Shown in pieces: positions 25,814 through 32,942 of a stretch of DNA of 64,000 nt. Numbering within the stretch: position 1 is the stretch's first letter; every line of letters starts with the position of its first letter. The translations under genes and the position numbers were made by a program. The stretch is taken from contig JAFQDE010000021.1 of NCBI GenBank assembly GCA_017416155.1, positions 93,843 to 157,842 on the forward strand, read 5' to 3'. Below the pieces are notes generated by a model, which saw nothing but the letters and a program-made list of their open reading frames with translations, was not told where the DNA came from and did no database searches. The DNA comes from Tyzzerella sp. (GTDB lineage Bacteria; Bacillota; Clostridia; Lachnospirales; Lachnospiraceae).

Positions 25814-26356
25814 TTACTCTCCCTTCGATACAAAGATATTAGATTTTAAGATACAAAATGGGCGAACGGCGTCGCTGACGACGAAGTCGTCGTTGCCGAT
25901 ACGGCCCGACGGGGAAACAACGGCGACTGACCAACTCCATCCACGTGCCGGTGTGCTCCATGGTGTGCATGTCCAATACCAATCATCGAGTTCCTTGTTA
26001 ACGAGAAGCTCGTTATACTGTCTTGCTTCGTCAAAAGTAATTGGACGTACTCTGCAGTTCACTTTTCCGTAGTCCTGCTGCATATCGACAGTTACAAGGT
26101 CTACTTCGTGTTCAACGATGTTTTCGGCGCCGAATTCTTTTGCAAATGCATCATAGATTTCTCCTTCGCACAACTGCTTCACATGTGAACCTTTGTAATC
26201 TGGACTGCTGCCAAATTCTTGCCATGTTTTGAATAGGTCTTTGGTGATCACTTTTGTTTCACCTTCTGTCTGTTCCAGTACGATAAATGCTCCAATACCG
26301 GTGTTGATTGTTTCTCCTGGTTTTACTTCTGAGAGAAGTACTTTGTTTTCGTTCAT
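25814..26356 (-). CDS. DGR target protein 2 (DUF6273-like, variable C-terminus)
   Basis: Protein of 180 residues without the coiled coil of target 1 but with the same C-terminal layout: W-Y-W-T-C-T-P near 127-133, V-V-S-P-S-G, the variable residues R I G N D D F V V S D, then A-V-R-P-F-C-I-L. The N-terminal part (G-E-T-I-N-T-G-I-G-A-F-I-V-L) resembles the DUF6273 opening strand. It is the first gene of the DGR cassette as transcribed. The ATG at 26356 has AAGGAG upstream. Two targets served by one TR are known from other DGRs; the ligands are unknown. Confidence 0.87.
   Translation of the reverse strand: MNENKVLLSEVKPGETINTGIGAFIVLEQTEGETKVITKDLFKTWQEFGSSPDYKGSHVKQLCEGEIYDAFAKEFGAENIVEHEVDLVTVDMQQDYGKVNCRVRPITFDEARQYNELLVNKELDDWYWTCTPWSTPARGWSWSVAVVSPSGRIGNDDFVVSDAVRPFCILKSNIFVSKGE
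25850..25923 (-). repeat. DGR variable repeat 2 (VR2)
   Basis: Same length as TR (74 nt). Flanks are identical to TR except the single IMH-side base. The 33-nt core differs from TR at 12 positions, every one an adenine in TR, spread over nine of the eleven codons. This is the textbook signature of adenine-directed mutagenic homing. Confidence 0.95.
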
Positions 26357-26368
26357 GTTTTTTCTCCT

Positions 26369-26750
26369 TTACTCTGATAATTTTGTTTTTGATGTTACTG
26401 TTCTTTCTACGTTGATTTCGCCTTTGCTGTTTTGGGATACTACTGCCTTGATTCCGCCTTTTAAGTTTAAGGTGACCTTTTCCATTGATTCATCCAGGAT
26501 ATTATCAACCGCTTGCTTCAGAATTGATTGAATCTCATCACCTTCTCTGGCAAATAACGTTGCTATGTTATTCAGTGCTTTTTCACGTCTTCTCATGATT
26601 CTTTGGTGATATGACGCGCGTGCACAGGAACATCGCATGGATGCAGCTTCGATCGCCAACTCTTCTGACAAGTTTTCCTCGTCTATTTGAATTATTTGGC
26701 CACAATATCTACATGGCGCTGTATGTATAGTTTTTTTTGTTATTGCTCAT
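26369..26750 (-). pseudogene. Zinc-finger phage protein with an apparent 1-nt frameshift in an A8 run
   Basis: An ATG at 26750 with a strong AGGAGG opens a frame that stops after 13 codons. If one base is lost from the run of eight A (26731-26738, T on the plus strand), the same start reads straight into a long frame with A-P-C-R-Y-C-G-Q, E-E-L-A-I-E-A-A-S-M-R-C-S-C and a helical C-terminus ending at 26369. The C-x2-C and C-x-C pairs lie on both sides of the next possible starts, so the upstream part belongs to the protein. Either a real indel, a sequence error, or slippage at the A-run. A shorter product could begin at a TTG at 26671 with GAGG upstream. Confidence 0.6.
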
Positions 26751-26874
26751 TTTCTTTTTCCTCCTGACTGCTGCCATGTGCAGCGTTTTGTTCTTCTCTG
26801 TGTGGGTTTCTTGCACATGTTTCGAAAAATCTGCATTTTTCTGTGCACTCTTTGTATTCAAATCCGCATTTCAT
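26740..26874 (-). CDS. 44-residue Cys-rich phage protein
   Basis: Begins M-K-C-G-F-E-Y-K-E-C, with two more Cys at 14 and 20, then a charged Gln/Glu tail. GAGGTG lies six bases before the ATG, and the end overlaps the start of the frameshifted zinc-finger gene by 11 nt. Its Cys spacing resembles other tiny metal-binding phage proteins here. Function unknown. Confidence 0.6.
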   Translation of the reverse strand: MKCGFEYKECTEKCRFFETCARNPHREEQNAAHGSSQEEKENEQ

Positions 26875-27251
26875 TCTCTCACCTCAGCTCTCTCAAACTT
26901 ATCCTCTTTGCATCTCCTACACCTTCTGCACGGATTCAGTTCCTTTGTGCAGTGTTCGTTCGTGCATCCGTCACAACCTTCTATGTGATTGTATGTATTC
27001 AAAACATCACATACAAACTGTCCCATCTGACAACTGCTGCATATTTCGTCTAATTCCTCTTGGTCCTTTGCTTTTGTCGGATGTTTACACAGATTGTCAC
27101 ATATATGTTCCATCATCTCTGTTGTGAGTTTATCTATGTCTGCATTCTTATGCTCTAAATCCTCTACCTTGGCCAACTTTTCCATTGCATCTGGTAGAAA
27201 TGCCCTGTCTTTTATAACCGCCTTGTCGGCGTGGTATTCTGTGTATCTCAT
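26871..27251 (-). CDS. Cys-rich hypothetical phage protein
   Basis: Protein of 126 residues, helical for the first ~75, then a Cys-rich part with C-D-G-C, C-x4-C, and C-R-R-C-R-R-C near the C-terminus, plausibly two metal sites. AGGAGG precedes the ATG. It overlaps the 44-residue gene by four bases and follows the HTH/Cys protein gene. No family recognised. Confidence 0.6.
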   Translation of the reverse strand: MRYTEYHADKAVIKDRAFLPDAMEKLAKVEDLEHKNADIDKLTTEMMEHICDNLCKHPTKAKDQEELDEICSSCQMGQFVCDVLNTYNHIEGCDGCTNEHCTKELNPCRRCRRCKEDKFERAEVRE

Positions 27252-27259
27252 AATGCCTC

Positions 27260-27952
27260 CTAACTCAACACAATCGGTTTCTTTTGGTGTGCAGGATCAC
27301 CTTTTTCAAAAACATTACAATCTTCAACCGCGCAGCCTCTTGTATGGTCATGGTGTTGAGCAAATTCACAACCAACACCATTTGGATTGTTCTTCTTGGC
27401 GCGCCACTTACATATTTTGCACAAATGTCTATCCGCATTGTGTCCCGGTACTACTTCTTTTGGTTGTTTCGTTTGTGTTTCTTTTGGACTGCTTTCCTGA
27501 GTACTGCGCTTCGATAAATATCTAGTCTGATGTATTGTTTGTATTGCAAAACCGGTAATTTCTGCAATCTCCTTCGCCGTCTTTCCTTGCTCAGTTAATT
27601 CTAGAATGATACTTTTCTTCGTTTTCTTTGGTTCTATTGGGTATTCACCTCGGTACCCACCGCAATCTTTTTGTTCTGTATTTTCTTCCGCTGAATCTTC
27701 TTGCGGTTCTTCTGTTGATTCTTCCGGCTGCGTACTGCTGCCAACTACCATTTCGCAAACTGCCTCTTTAAACTCTGGTTTCTCCTCTGCAGGTAAATCT
27801 GCTATAAATTCAATGCCTTCGAATAATTCTTCAAACGGAAAGATATCGTATACTTTTCCGTCGAGTCTTACCGAATTTCTGTCAATGGCCATTACTTCTT
27901 TTCCCTGCAAGTGATATTTCATTGCTTGTTCAAAAGTTACTCCTGTAAACAT
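27260..27952 (-). CDS. Phage DNA-binding-type protein: HTH plus Cys/His cluster
   Basis: Protein of 230 residues in three parts: an N-terminal small domain (about 1-55), an acidic low-complexity linker (about 75-100), a homeodomain-like helix-turn-helix (L-T-E-Q-G-K-T-A-K-E-I-A-E-I-T-G-F) near 117-145, and a C-terminal C-K-I-C-K-W ... C-E-F-A-Q-H-H-D-H ... C-A-V-E-D-C cluster likely to bind zinc. It directly follows the ParB-like gene. A replication or transcription role is possible. Confidence 0.55.
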   Translation of the reverse strand: MFTGVTFEQAMKYHLQGKEVMAIDRNSVRLDGKVYDIFPFEELFEGIEFIADLPAEEKPEFKEAVCEMVVGSSTQPEESTEEPQEDSAEENTEQKDCGGYRGEYPIEPKKTKKSIILELTEQGKTAKEIAEITGFAIQTIHQTRYLSKRSTQESSPKETQTKQPKEVVPGHNADRHLCKICKWRAKKNNPNGVGCEFAQHHDHTRGCAVEDCNVFEKGDPAHQKKPIVLS

Positions 27953-29347
27953 TTATTTTTCCTCCCTCACATAAAGTTCGTGTGTACCTTCTAGCAACTG
28001 CTGCTCTTCTTCCTCGAAAGTCCATCCATATAGTTCCAGTAAATCAAAGACTGCTATAATATCCTTTGCTACTTCTGGTTTGAATTTGCCGGAATAATCA
28101 TATAATTCCGTATCATTACCGATAGAGCAACTCAATACAACAAGCAACTGATTGATGAAAGACAGCTTATCATACGCTTTGTTCGCTGTTTTTATTTCCG
28201 TATCTGTGCATTGGTATAATGTTTTTCCTGTAAAGTAATTTACGATTGAACTGTGATACATAGTAAGACCATTTGAAACTGCTGCATTCAAAATCTGTTT
28301 TCTCAGATTCTCCGTTTCTTTTATCGGTCTGATTTTGCCTTCCACAATACATTTGATGTAATCTTTTGCTTTTTTAATCAATTGTTTCGTTTGGCTTTTT
28401 ATGTCTTTCTTACGTTTATCTCTTTCCTTTCGCTCCTGTTCTTCTTTGGAAATTTTATTATTCTTTTTGGTTGCACGAATAATGTGCAGTTGATTGTACC
28501 ACCTAATATAAAACAACTCATCTGTCTTTCTTGCTTGCACCTTGATTTCTTCCGGAAGTTTTCCTTCTAGGTCATATTGCTTTAACTTATCCCATTTACC
28601 ACTCCATTGTTCATTCTCAGCTCTCTTCGGCGCCGGTTTGATTTCCTTTTCTTCCAGCATGACTATCAGTTGTTCCATAGTTTTCTTTCGCTTTTCTTCT
28701 TTTGCCGCTTGTTGCGCTCTGAAGGCTAAATCACTCGAATTTCTTGCTTCCTTCAAAAGTCTGTTTCTAGTATCAATATCGCTTACTTTTTCTAGCTCAT
28801 ATAAATCTTTCAAAGACATTTGAAATCCTTCGTTATCTTCCTTCTCCTTCAACTCTTTTGGATCCAATTTAGCAAGATTCAGCCGATGGTATACGGTGGC
28901 TTGACTAAATCCGGTCTTCTTTGCAATGCTTTCTGCAGTCTCTCCAAGGTCTAACATCATTTGAAATCCTTGCGCCTGCTCGTAAATTGTCAAATCACTT
29001 CTTTGCATGTTTTCTTCGAGCATGATAGAGACTTGCTCTTTCTTAGAAATCTTGCTAACAATCTTACACGGTACTTCCTTGATACCTGCTGCCTTTGCGG
29101 CCGCAAGTCTTCTGTGTCCAATCAATACAATAAAATCACTTGAGAGTGATACGTTATTGGCATCCGCCTGTTCTTCCGGTTCTTCATGCGTTGCACCAAT
29201 TGGTATAACTGTGAGATTTTGCATTACTCCGTTTTTCTTTACGGATTCTGTGATTTCTGTTATCTCTCCTAAATCTTTTCTTGGATTGTCCGGATGTGGA
29301 TATAGATTTTCCACCCGTATGTTTACTAAGTCATTTCGTCTCTCCAT
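27953..29347 (-). CDS. ParB/Spo0J-like nuclease-fold DNA-binding protein
   Basis: About 464 residues. The N-terminal ParB domain carries L-Y-P-H-P-D-N-P-R-K, then I-L... G-H-R-R-L-A-A-A-K-A-A-G and E-N-M-Q-R-S-D-L-T-I-Y-E-Q-A-Q-G; it is followed by a KorB-type helix-turn-helix (S-I-A-K-K-T-G-F-S-Q-A-T-V). The remaining ~260 residues are a phage-specific charged helical region. Chromosomal ParB partitions DNA using CTP; no ParA is seen, so here it is more likely a regulator or replication factor. The ATG at 29347 is preferred over the longer reading because its site AAAGGG fits and the upstream part overlaps the HNH gene. Confidence 0.8.
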   Translation of the reverse strand: MERRNDLVNIRVENLYPHPDNPRKDLGEITEITESVKKNGVMQNLTVIPIGATHEEPEEQADANNVSLSSDFIVLIGHRRLAAAKAAGIKEVPCKIVSKISKKEQVSIMLEENMQRSDLTIYEQAQGFQMMLDLGETAESIAKKTGFSQATVYHRLNLAKLDPKELKEKEDNEGFQMSLKDLYELEKVSDIDTRNRLLKEARNSSDLAFRAQQAAKEEKRKKTMEQLIVMLEEKEIKPAPKRAENEQWSGKWDKLKQYDLEGKLPEEIKVQARKTDELFYIRWYNQLHIIRATKKNNKISKEEQERKERDKRKKDIKSQTKQLIKKAKDYIKCIVEGKIRPIKETENLRKQILNAAVSNGLTMYHSSIVNYFTGKTLYQCTDTEIKTANKAYDKLSFINQLLVVLSCSIGNDTELYDYSGKFKPEVAKDIIAVFDLLELYGWTFEEEEQQLLEGTHELYVREEK

Positions 29348-29951
29348 TTTTCTTTTTCCCTTTCTTTCGTTGGTGTGTGGTTGATACCAATTTTGCATAA
29401 GTAACAGCTAGTTCTTTTGTTTCTCCCATGGTTTTTGATAAGCCAGTGTGATTTATGACTGCATTTTCTTTTCTCGTGATCATCATCAGATTGTCCAGCG
29501 TCACATTGGCTCTATCATTATCACGAAAAACAACCATATGTCCGCTTGGTATTTTCCCATTAGCCTGCTGCCATATGAACCGATGTTTTGGCATCCATTT
29601 GTTAGGTTCGTCAACCTTTATTTCAATATATCCGTCTTTGTTTATTCGTTCACTGCCTACCGGACGGTGATTTTGCGGACTGTGCCCTTTCTTAAACATT
29701 GTTCCTTTGCATTTTTCATATGCCTCTGGCGACATCTTCTGCCCTTTATTTTTTGGCGTGTGTCCTTTTGAAAAATATCCAGTTCTTCCCGTGTTTAAAT
29801 TGTATCTAGCAATACTGCCTTTAACCTGCGATAATGTGATTTCCCAACCGAATCTTTGTATAAATTCTTGTTGAACTTCCCTATGGCTGTGTCCTGGTAC
29901 ATATATGACAAAGAACTCCTTTTCATCCTCCGTGTATCTATGTCCGTTCAT
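29331..29951 (-). CDS. HNH homing-type endonuclease
   Basis: Protein of 206 residues. An N-terminal helix-turn-helix-like region (about 20-50) is followed by a Lys/Gly-rich linker with repeated G-H-T/S-P, then an HNH_3-type core: H-R-F-I-W-Q-Q-A-N-G near 122, G-H-M-V-V-F-R-D-N-D near 137, N-V-T-L-D-N-L near 149. Free-standing HNH genes of this type cut near their insertion point or act in phage DNA processing. The start is separated from the preceding stop by no bases (TAA-ATG). Confidence 0.8.
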   Translation of the reverse strand: MNGHRYTEDEKEFFVIYVPGHSHREVQQEFIQRFGWEITLSQVKGSIARYNLNTGRTGYFSKGHTPKNKGQKMSPEAYEKCKGTMFKKGHSPQNHRPVGSERINKDGYIEIKVDEPNKWMPKHRFIWQQANGKIPSGHMVVFRDNDRANVTLDNLMMITRKENAVINHTGLSKTMGETKELAVTYAKLVSTTHQRKKGKKKNGETK

Positions 29952-30029
29952 TTACCACATCTCCATTTTCTTTATTCTTTCTCTCAATAACGCATTCTCC
30001 TTTCGGAGTTCTATATTTTCTTCCGCTAT
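29952..30029 (-). other. In-frame coiled-coil continuation after a TGA stop
   Basis: Directly after the TGA that ends the 79-residue gene, the same frame continues for 25 codons: I-A-E-E-N-I-E-L-R-K-E-N-A-L-L-R-E-R-I-K, a clear heptad coiled coil, then TAA. There is no ATG/GTG/TTG start before it in this frame. Losing one A from the overlapping ATGAATA would create ATG-ATA-GCG. Either a damaged mini-gene, stop readthrough, or chance. Confidence 0.4.
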
Positions 30030-30269
30030 TCATTTTTTTGTGATACCAAGGAGCGGTAATTCAATATTGTCACCCGTTCCATATTCATCCATGTGTTTCT
30101 TTGCTTGAAGTGCAAGAGTTCCATTATCGATAATTGTTTTTGCAACCTTCTGAACTGCTTCACTCCTTTTGATTTCTCTATCTAATTGTTCCTCATCTAA
30201 ACTATCATCGTTTAGACGTTCAATTGCTTCGAACAAATAATTGTTTAAGTCTGTTAAAGTATTCTTCAT
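30030..30269 (-). CDS. Small helical phage protein
   Basis: 79 residues from the ATG at 30269, chosen for the AGGAGG seven bases upstream; a longer reading upstream lacks a site. Mostly helical with D-D-S-L-D-E-E-Q-L-D-R-E-I-K-R and a conserved-looking A-K-T-I-I-D-N-G-T-L-A-L-Q-A. Such proteins are common in Firmicutes phage early regions. Function unknown. Confidence 0.6.
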   Translation of the reverse strand: MKNTLTDLNNYLFEAIERLNDDSLDEEQLDREIKRSEAVQKVAKTIIDNGTLALQAKKHMDEYGTGDNIELPLLGITKK

Positions 30270-30376
30270 AATTCCTCCTAATTTTACAACCACTCCTTTC
30301 TCCCACTCAGCTGACGAATGGGAGGTATTTTTCATGGCTTTTGTGTGATATATTTTCTATCCCCATAGGGTAGTGC

Positions 30377-30529
30377 CTAAATTGGTATTCTTCTAGTTGC
30401 ATGCGTGCGTTTACTCACGACTACGATGTAGTCTTTGGTTTCCTGCTGCAACATCCAGTTCTCAGGTACCAGTCCTGCGTTATCTACCACCTTCTTGTAT
30501 TTCAGTGGTAATTTCTTAGGTTGTTTCAT
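30377..30529 (-). CDS. DUF6906-like 50-residue phage protein
   Basis: Opens M-K-Q-P-K-K-L-P-L-K-Y-K-K, then A-G-L-V-P-E-N-W and a strand ending in R-R-I-P-I, the layout of DUF6906 mini-proteins. GGAGGT lies six bases before the ATG. The start overlaps the end of the 151-residue gene. Function unknown. Confidence 0.65.
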   Translation of the reverse strand: MKQPKKLPLKYKKVVDNAGLVPENWMLQQETKDYIVVVSKRTHATRRIPI

Positions 30530-30971
30530 CTTCTACCTCCAAATAGTTTCTTCCTACAATCTGCATCCAATCTAAATCTGGATAGTGTTCTATGAACGTC
30601 TCCTGCGCGATGCGCATTAACAGTTCTGCATGTTCTTGGTTTTTGTGAACTGCTGCCGGTGTTTCTCGATGGTGCCTCCAACACAGATTTACCCGAAGCC
30701 CAAATGCATCACTTACCCACTTGTCATCACCAAAGATTACGTGATGTTCTTCCGTATATGCGTGCTCTTCATAAAAGTTGTCCAGGAGCATACAGAGAAA
30801 ACATCTTTTGTCATCCTTGTGTTGCATAATGCTTGGCACCTTCTTGTAGTGTTTCTTTTTCTTCTTTTTTCGTTGCACCGGTGCAGCTTTCTTGTTTTGC
30901 GGTTTCTTTTGACGTTTCTCCTGCATCCAGGATGCTTTTGGAAATGCCATCGCGCTGTAATCAATACTCAT
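30516..30971 (-). CDS. Phage HNH-like metal-binding protein
   Basis: Protein of 151 residues. A very basic N-terminus (about 15-45) leads into C-F-L-C-M-L near 57-62, E-E-H-H-V-I-F-G near 74-81, then V-N-L-C-W-R-H-H-R near 94-102 and P-A-A-V-H-x-N. The Cys/His pairs and their spacing look like an HNH or NinG-type nuclease core. A recombination or DNA-processing role is likely. Confidence 0.6.
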   Translation of the reverse strand: MSIDYSAMAFPKASWMQEKRQKKPQNKKAAPVQRKKKKKKHYKKVPSIMQHKDDKRCFLCMLLDNFYEEHAYTEEHHVIFGDDKWVSDAFGLRVNLCWRHHRETPAAVHKNQEHAELLMRIAQETFIEHYPDLDWMQIVGRNYLEVEDETT

Positions 30972-31007
30972 TCAAAAAACCTTCTCGCATTCAGTATTTA
31001 CTGAGTC

Positions 31008-31460
31008 TCAGGCCTTCTCGGTAGACTCATCAAATTGGTGTTTTGCCTCGTTTCGCATCCAAACCGTATACTTGTGTCGCTTTGTGATACGAAATTTGAC
31101 ATCATGACCACTAAGAAGCCTTCCAACCTCTCGCCATTCTTCTTGATTCTTGATAGGCTCGTTCTTTACGTTTGCATAATCATTTGACTTCCAACGCTCC
31201 AAATTCTTCTCTACACTGTTCTTAACAAATTCTGAATCCGTATAGATATTCAAATGGCAATTCGTATTCAGTCTTTCCAAGGATTTTGCCATTGCGCATA
31301 GCACTGATTTATGGTATGTAGTTTCTTCCTCGCTTACGAAATCCTCTCTTGTGATTGCTTTTCCGTTTTTGACAAACTCCAAAACTGCTGCATACCAGCC
31401 TTTTCTAGTTCCCGGACCTTTCAGCGAGGTTTCCAGATATATATTCACTTCAAACATCAC
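31008..31460 (-). CDS. RNase H-fold phage protein
   Basis: Protein of 150 residues with an N-terminal strand carrying E10, a helix with S-V-L-C-A-M-A-K-S-L-E, and I-Y-T-D-S-E-F-V near 76-83, the order of acidic residues in RNase H. The first position is Glu rather than the usual Asp. It could remove RNA primers or R-loops, or act in replication. It overlaps the HUH gene's stop by four bases (ATGA), suggesting coupling with the initiator. Confidence 0.65.
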   Translation of the reverse strand: MMFEVNIYLETSLKGPGTRKGWYAAVLEFVKNGKAITREDFVSEEETTYHKSVLCAMAKSLERLNTNCHLNIYTDSEFVKNSVEKNLERWKSNDYANVKNEPIKNQEEWREVGRLLSGHDVKFRITKRHKYTVWMRNEAKHQFDESTEKA

Positions 31461-32221
31461 CCATCATCTCCTCTTATTCGTATCATGGTGTACCTACGGT
31501 ACATGTAACCCGTTGCAGGATTGATTCCTTCATAGATACTGGCCATGTAATAACCTTTCTTCGGTTTTACTTCACTCTTCCATCTGACGAGCTTGTCCAC
31601 CTTCGGCTCCGGAAGCGGCATGTTACGTGAAGTGTTATAATTTGCCTCTTTAAGTCTTGGTTTTGCAATCGTGCCATCCTGATTGTATTCAATGGTGCTT
31701 TCGTCTTTTGTCATGTAGTTGGCTAACTTTGTGAAATCCTCATCATAGAACTCACTTTCTTTGATTGGAACTATATACGTGCCACCGTGCTCCCATGACT
31801 TTGTAATCACCTCTGCTGCGCCTTGGATTTTATTCATAACAAAATGAATATGCCATGCGCCTTTTGTTCCTCTTTCAATGTTGCGGAACCAGAACAGCTC
31901 ATACCCTTGTTTCTTGAAATATGCCTGCACCTTTCGTTTGGCTTTTTGAAAATGTAATAATGCAGCCACCATATTAGGTGGACGTGCACTCTTTTTGTAT
32001 GTCCATGTACCGAAGTAATCATCGTAGTCAATATAAGCAAGCATCTTCTGTCTGCACCTTCTTGCTTTGTTCAGACGATTTACTTTTTCCATCTGCTCTT
32101 TGGTGGGTTTTTGTCTCTTTATTCTCGGTTGGCTGGGAGCTCCATAATTCCCATCATGAAACTCAACCACATCAATAATATCTCCACCTCTGAGGGTTAG
32201 TGTTTTTCTCTTTGTTGCCAT
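31457..32221 (-). CDS. HUH rolling-circle-type replication initiator
   Basis: Protein of 254 residues. H-I-H-F-V-M at 124-129 is the HUH metal-binding motif, preceded by F-W-F-R-N-I-E-R-G, and Y-M-T-K at 169-172 supplies the likely nicking Tyr. This resembles the Rep ORF2/G2P-type endonucleases of plasmids and small phages. It would nick the origin and hold the 5' end. Such an initiator in a tailed dsDNA prophage is less usual than a DnaA/helicase-loader module. Upstream at 32260-32391 lie hairpins and an opposing promoter that may regulate it. The start at 32221 has an AGGA-type site. Confidence 0.78.
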   Translation of the reverse strand: MATKRKTLTLRGGDIIDVVEFHDGNYGAPSQPRIKRQKPTKEQMEKVNRLNKARRCRQKMLAYIDYDDYFGTWTYKKSARPPNMVAALLHFQKAKRKVQAYFKKQGYELFWFRNIERGTKGAWHIHFVMNKIQGAAEVITKSWEHGGTYIVPIKESEFYDEDFTKLANYMTKDESTIEYNQDGTIAKPRLKEANYNTSRNMPLPEPKVDKLVRWKSEVKPKKGYYMASIYEGINPATGYMYRRYTMIRIRGDDG

Positions 32222-32259
32222 GTCATCTTGTCCTAACTTTAATAATCTTATCGAGTTTG

Positions 32260-32285
32260 AAAACGGGTATGAAATCCCCCGTTTT
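32260..32285. other. Hairpin in the leader of the HUH rep gene
   Basis: Perfect eight-base arms AAAACGGG / CCCGTTTT with a ten-base loop, 39-64 nt upstream of the rep start. It could be an attenuator-type stem or part of an origin. The T-run lies in the stem, so terminator strength is uncertain. Confidence 0.45.
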
Positions 32286-32287
32286 TC

Positions 32288-32316
32288 TTGACCTTTTGGA
32301 CCACAGATGATATAGT
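32288..32316 (+). promoter_or_regulatory. Sigma-70 promoter opposing the rep transcript
   Basis: TTGACC at 32288-32293, 17-nt spacer, TATAGT at 32311-32316, on the strand opposite to all nearby genes. Transcription would start near 32323 and run away from rep, antisense to the rep leader. Confidence 0.6.
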
Positions 32317-32322
32317 ATTTAT

Positions 32323-32391
32323 GTGAGTTATTTACATCTGTGGCTCAGGTCACTTTGGCGCATCCATTGCCGTTGGATGCGTTATTTTTTT
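32323..32391 (+). ncRNA. Predicted ~70-nt counter-transcribed RNA upstream of the HUH rep gene
   Basis: Runs from the promoter above to an intrinsic terminator: CGCATCCA / TGGATGCG stem at 32359-32381, then TTATTTTTTT. It contains CATCTGTGG, which pairs with CCACAGATG at 32301-32309 in the DNA just upstream. It codes for nothing visible and is antisense to the leader between the 83-residue gene and rep. By analogy with rolling-circle plasmids it could control Rep synthesis. Confidence 0.5.
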
Positions 32392-32633
32392 GTGAAGTTT
32401 TGAAATCTTTTGTTGCGGATCTTCAAGCGCATCTCCCGAGCGAAATCTGATTCATAATAGTACTTATCTTCACCAGGGTTGTAATAGTAGTGTCTCTTCT
32501 CGGACTTTACTTGCGCTGCGCCGACATACCGATAACCCGGTATCTTGTAGTAATCAACATTTGCTATGTAATCCGCCTTTTCAATTGCTGTTCGAAGCTC
32601 CGCCTCGTGCTTGTCCACATATTGTGTCTGCAT
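32382..32633 (-). CDS. Hypothetical small phage protein
   Basis: About 83 residues from the ATG at 32633, which has AAAGGAG upstream. Helical N-terminus (E-A-E-L-R-T-A-I-E-K-A) and Tyr-rich middle (H-Y-Y-Y-N-P-G-E-D-K-Y-Y-Y-E). Its stop codon lies inside the T-run of the opposing ncRNA terminator. No family recognised. Confidence 0.55.
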   Translation of the reverse strand: MQTQYVDKHEAELRTAIEKADYIANVDYYKIPGYRYVGAAQVKSEKRHYYYNPGEDKYYYESDFAREMRLKIRNKRFQNFTKK

Positions 32634-32670
32634 TTTTTCTCCTTTCAACCGTACACATTTTGTAAGCAGT

Positions 32671-32865
32671 TCAAATTGCTAAATCCAATAGTTCCTTTAC
32701 TTGTTTCCCGGTTATCGCGTATCTGTTATCATGTGCAATCAGATTTGTTACGTATGAGTTTAGATACGGCCATTCCTTTCCTTCCAATCTTTTCTGCTCA
32801 ACAAGGATTTTTATGTGATTCCTATAACTTGGAAATCGTTTCTTAGTCATCATCTTTACTGGCAT
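32671..32865 (-). CDS. Hypothetical small basic phage protein
   Basis: 64 residues from the ATG at 32865 (AAGGA eight bases upstream); the reading could extend to 32937 without a good site. Basic N-terminus, then K-I-L-V-E-Q-K-R-L and a C-terminal helix-turn-helix-like G-K-Q-V-K-E-L-L. Function unknown. Confidence 0.45.
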   Translation of the reverse strand: MPVKMMTKKRFPSYRNHIKILVEQKRLEGKEWPYLNSYVTNLIAHDNRYAITGKQVKELLDLAI

Positions 32866-32942
32866 TTGACATTCCTTCCCGATTGATATACAATCTAATT
32901 GATGTTTAGTTTTTGAGTGCGTTATGGTTTTTCCCAATGAGC

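Noticed and set aside
27953-29347. ParB-like gene considered as evidence for a plasmid-prophage partition system
   Set aside because: No ParA-type ATPase or parS cluster was recognised, and an integrase beside a tRNA indicates chromosomal integration.
23161-30660. Recurring CTGCTGCC octamer in the early region (for example near 23165, 23191, 26209, 26769, 27738, 30651)
   Set aside because: It falls mostly inside coding frames as Ala/Ser/Gln codons; without counts against expectation I cannot call it a functional signal.
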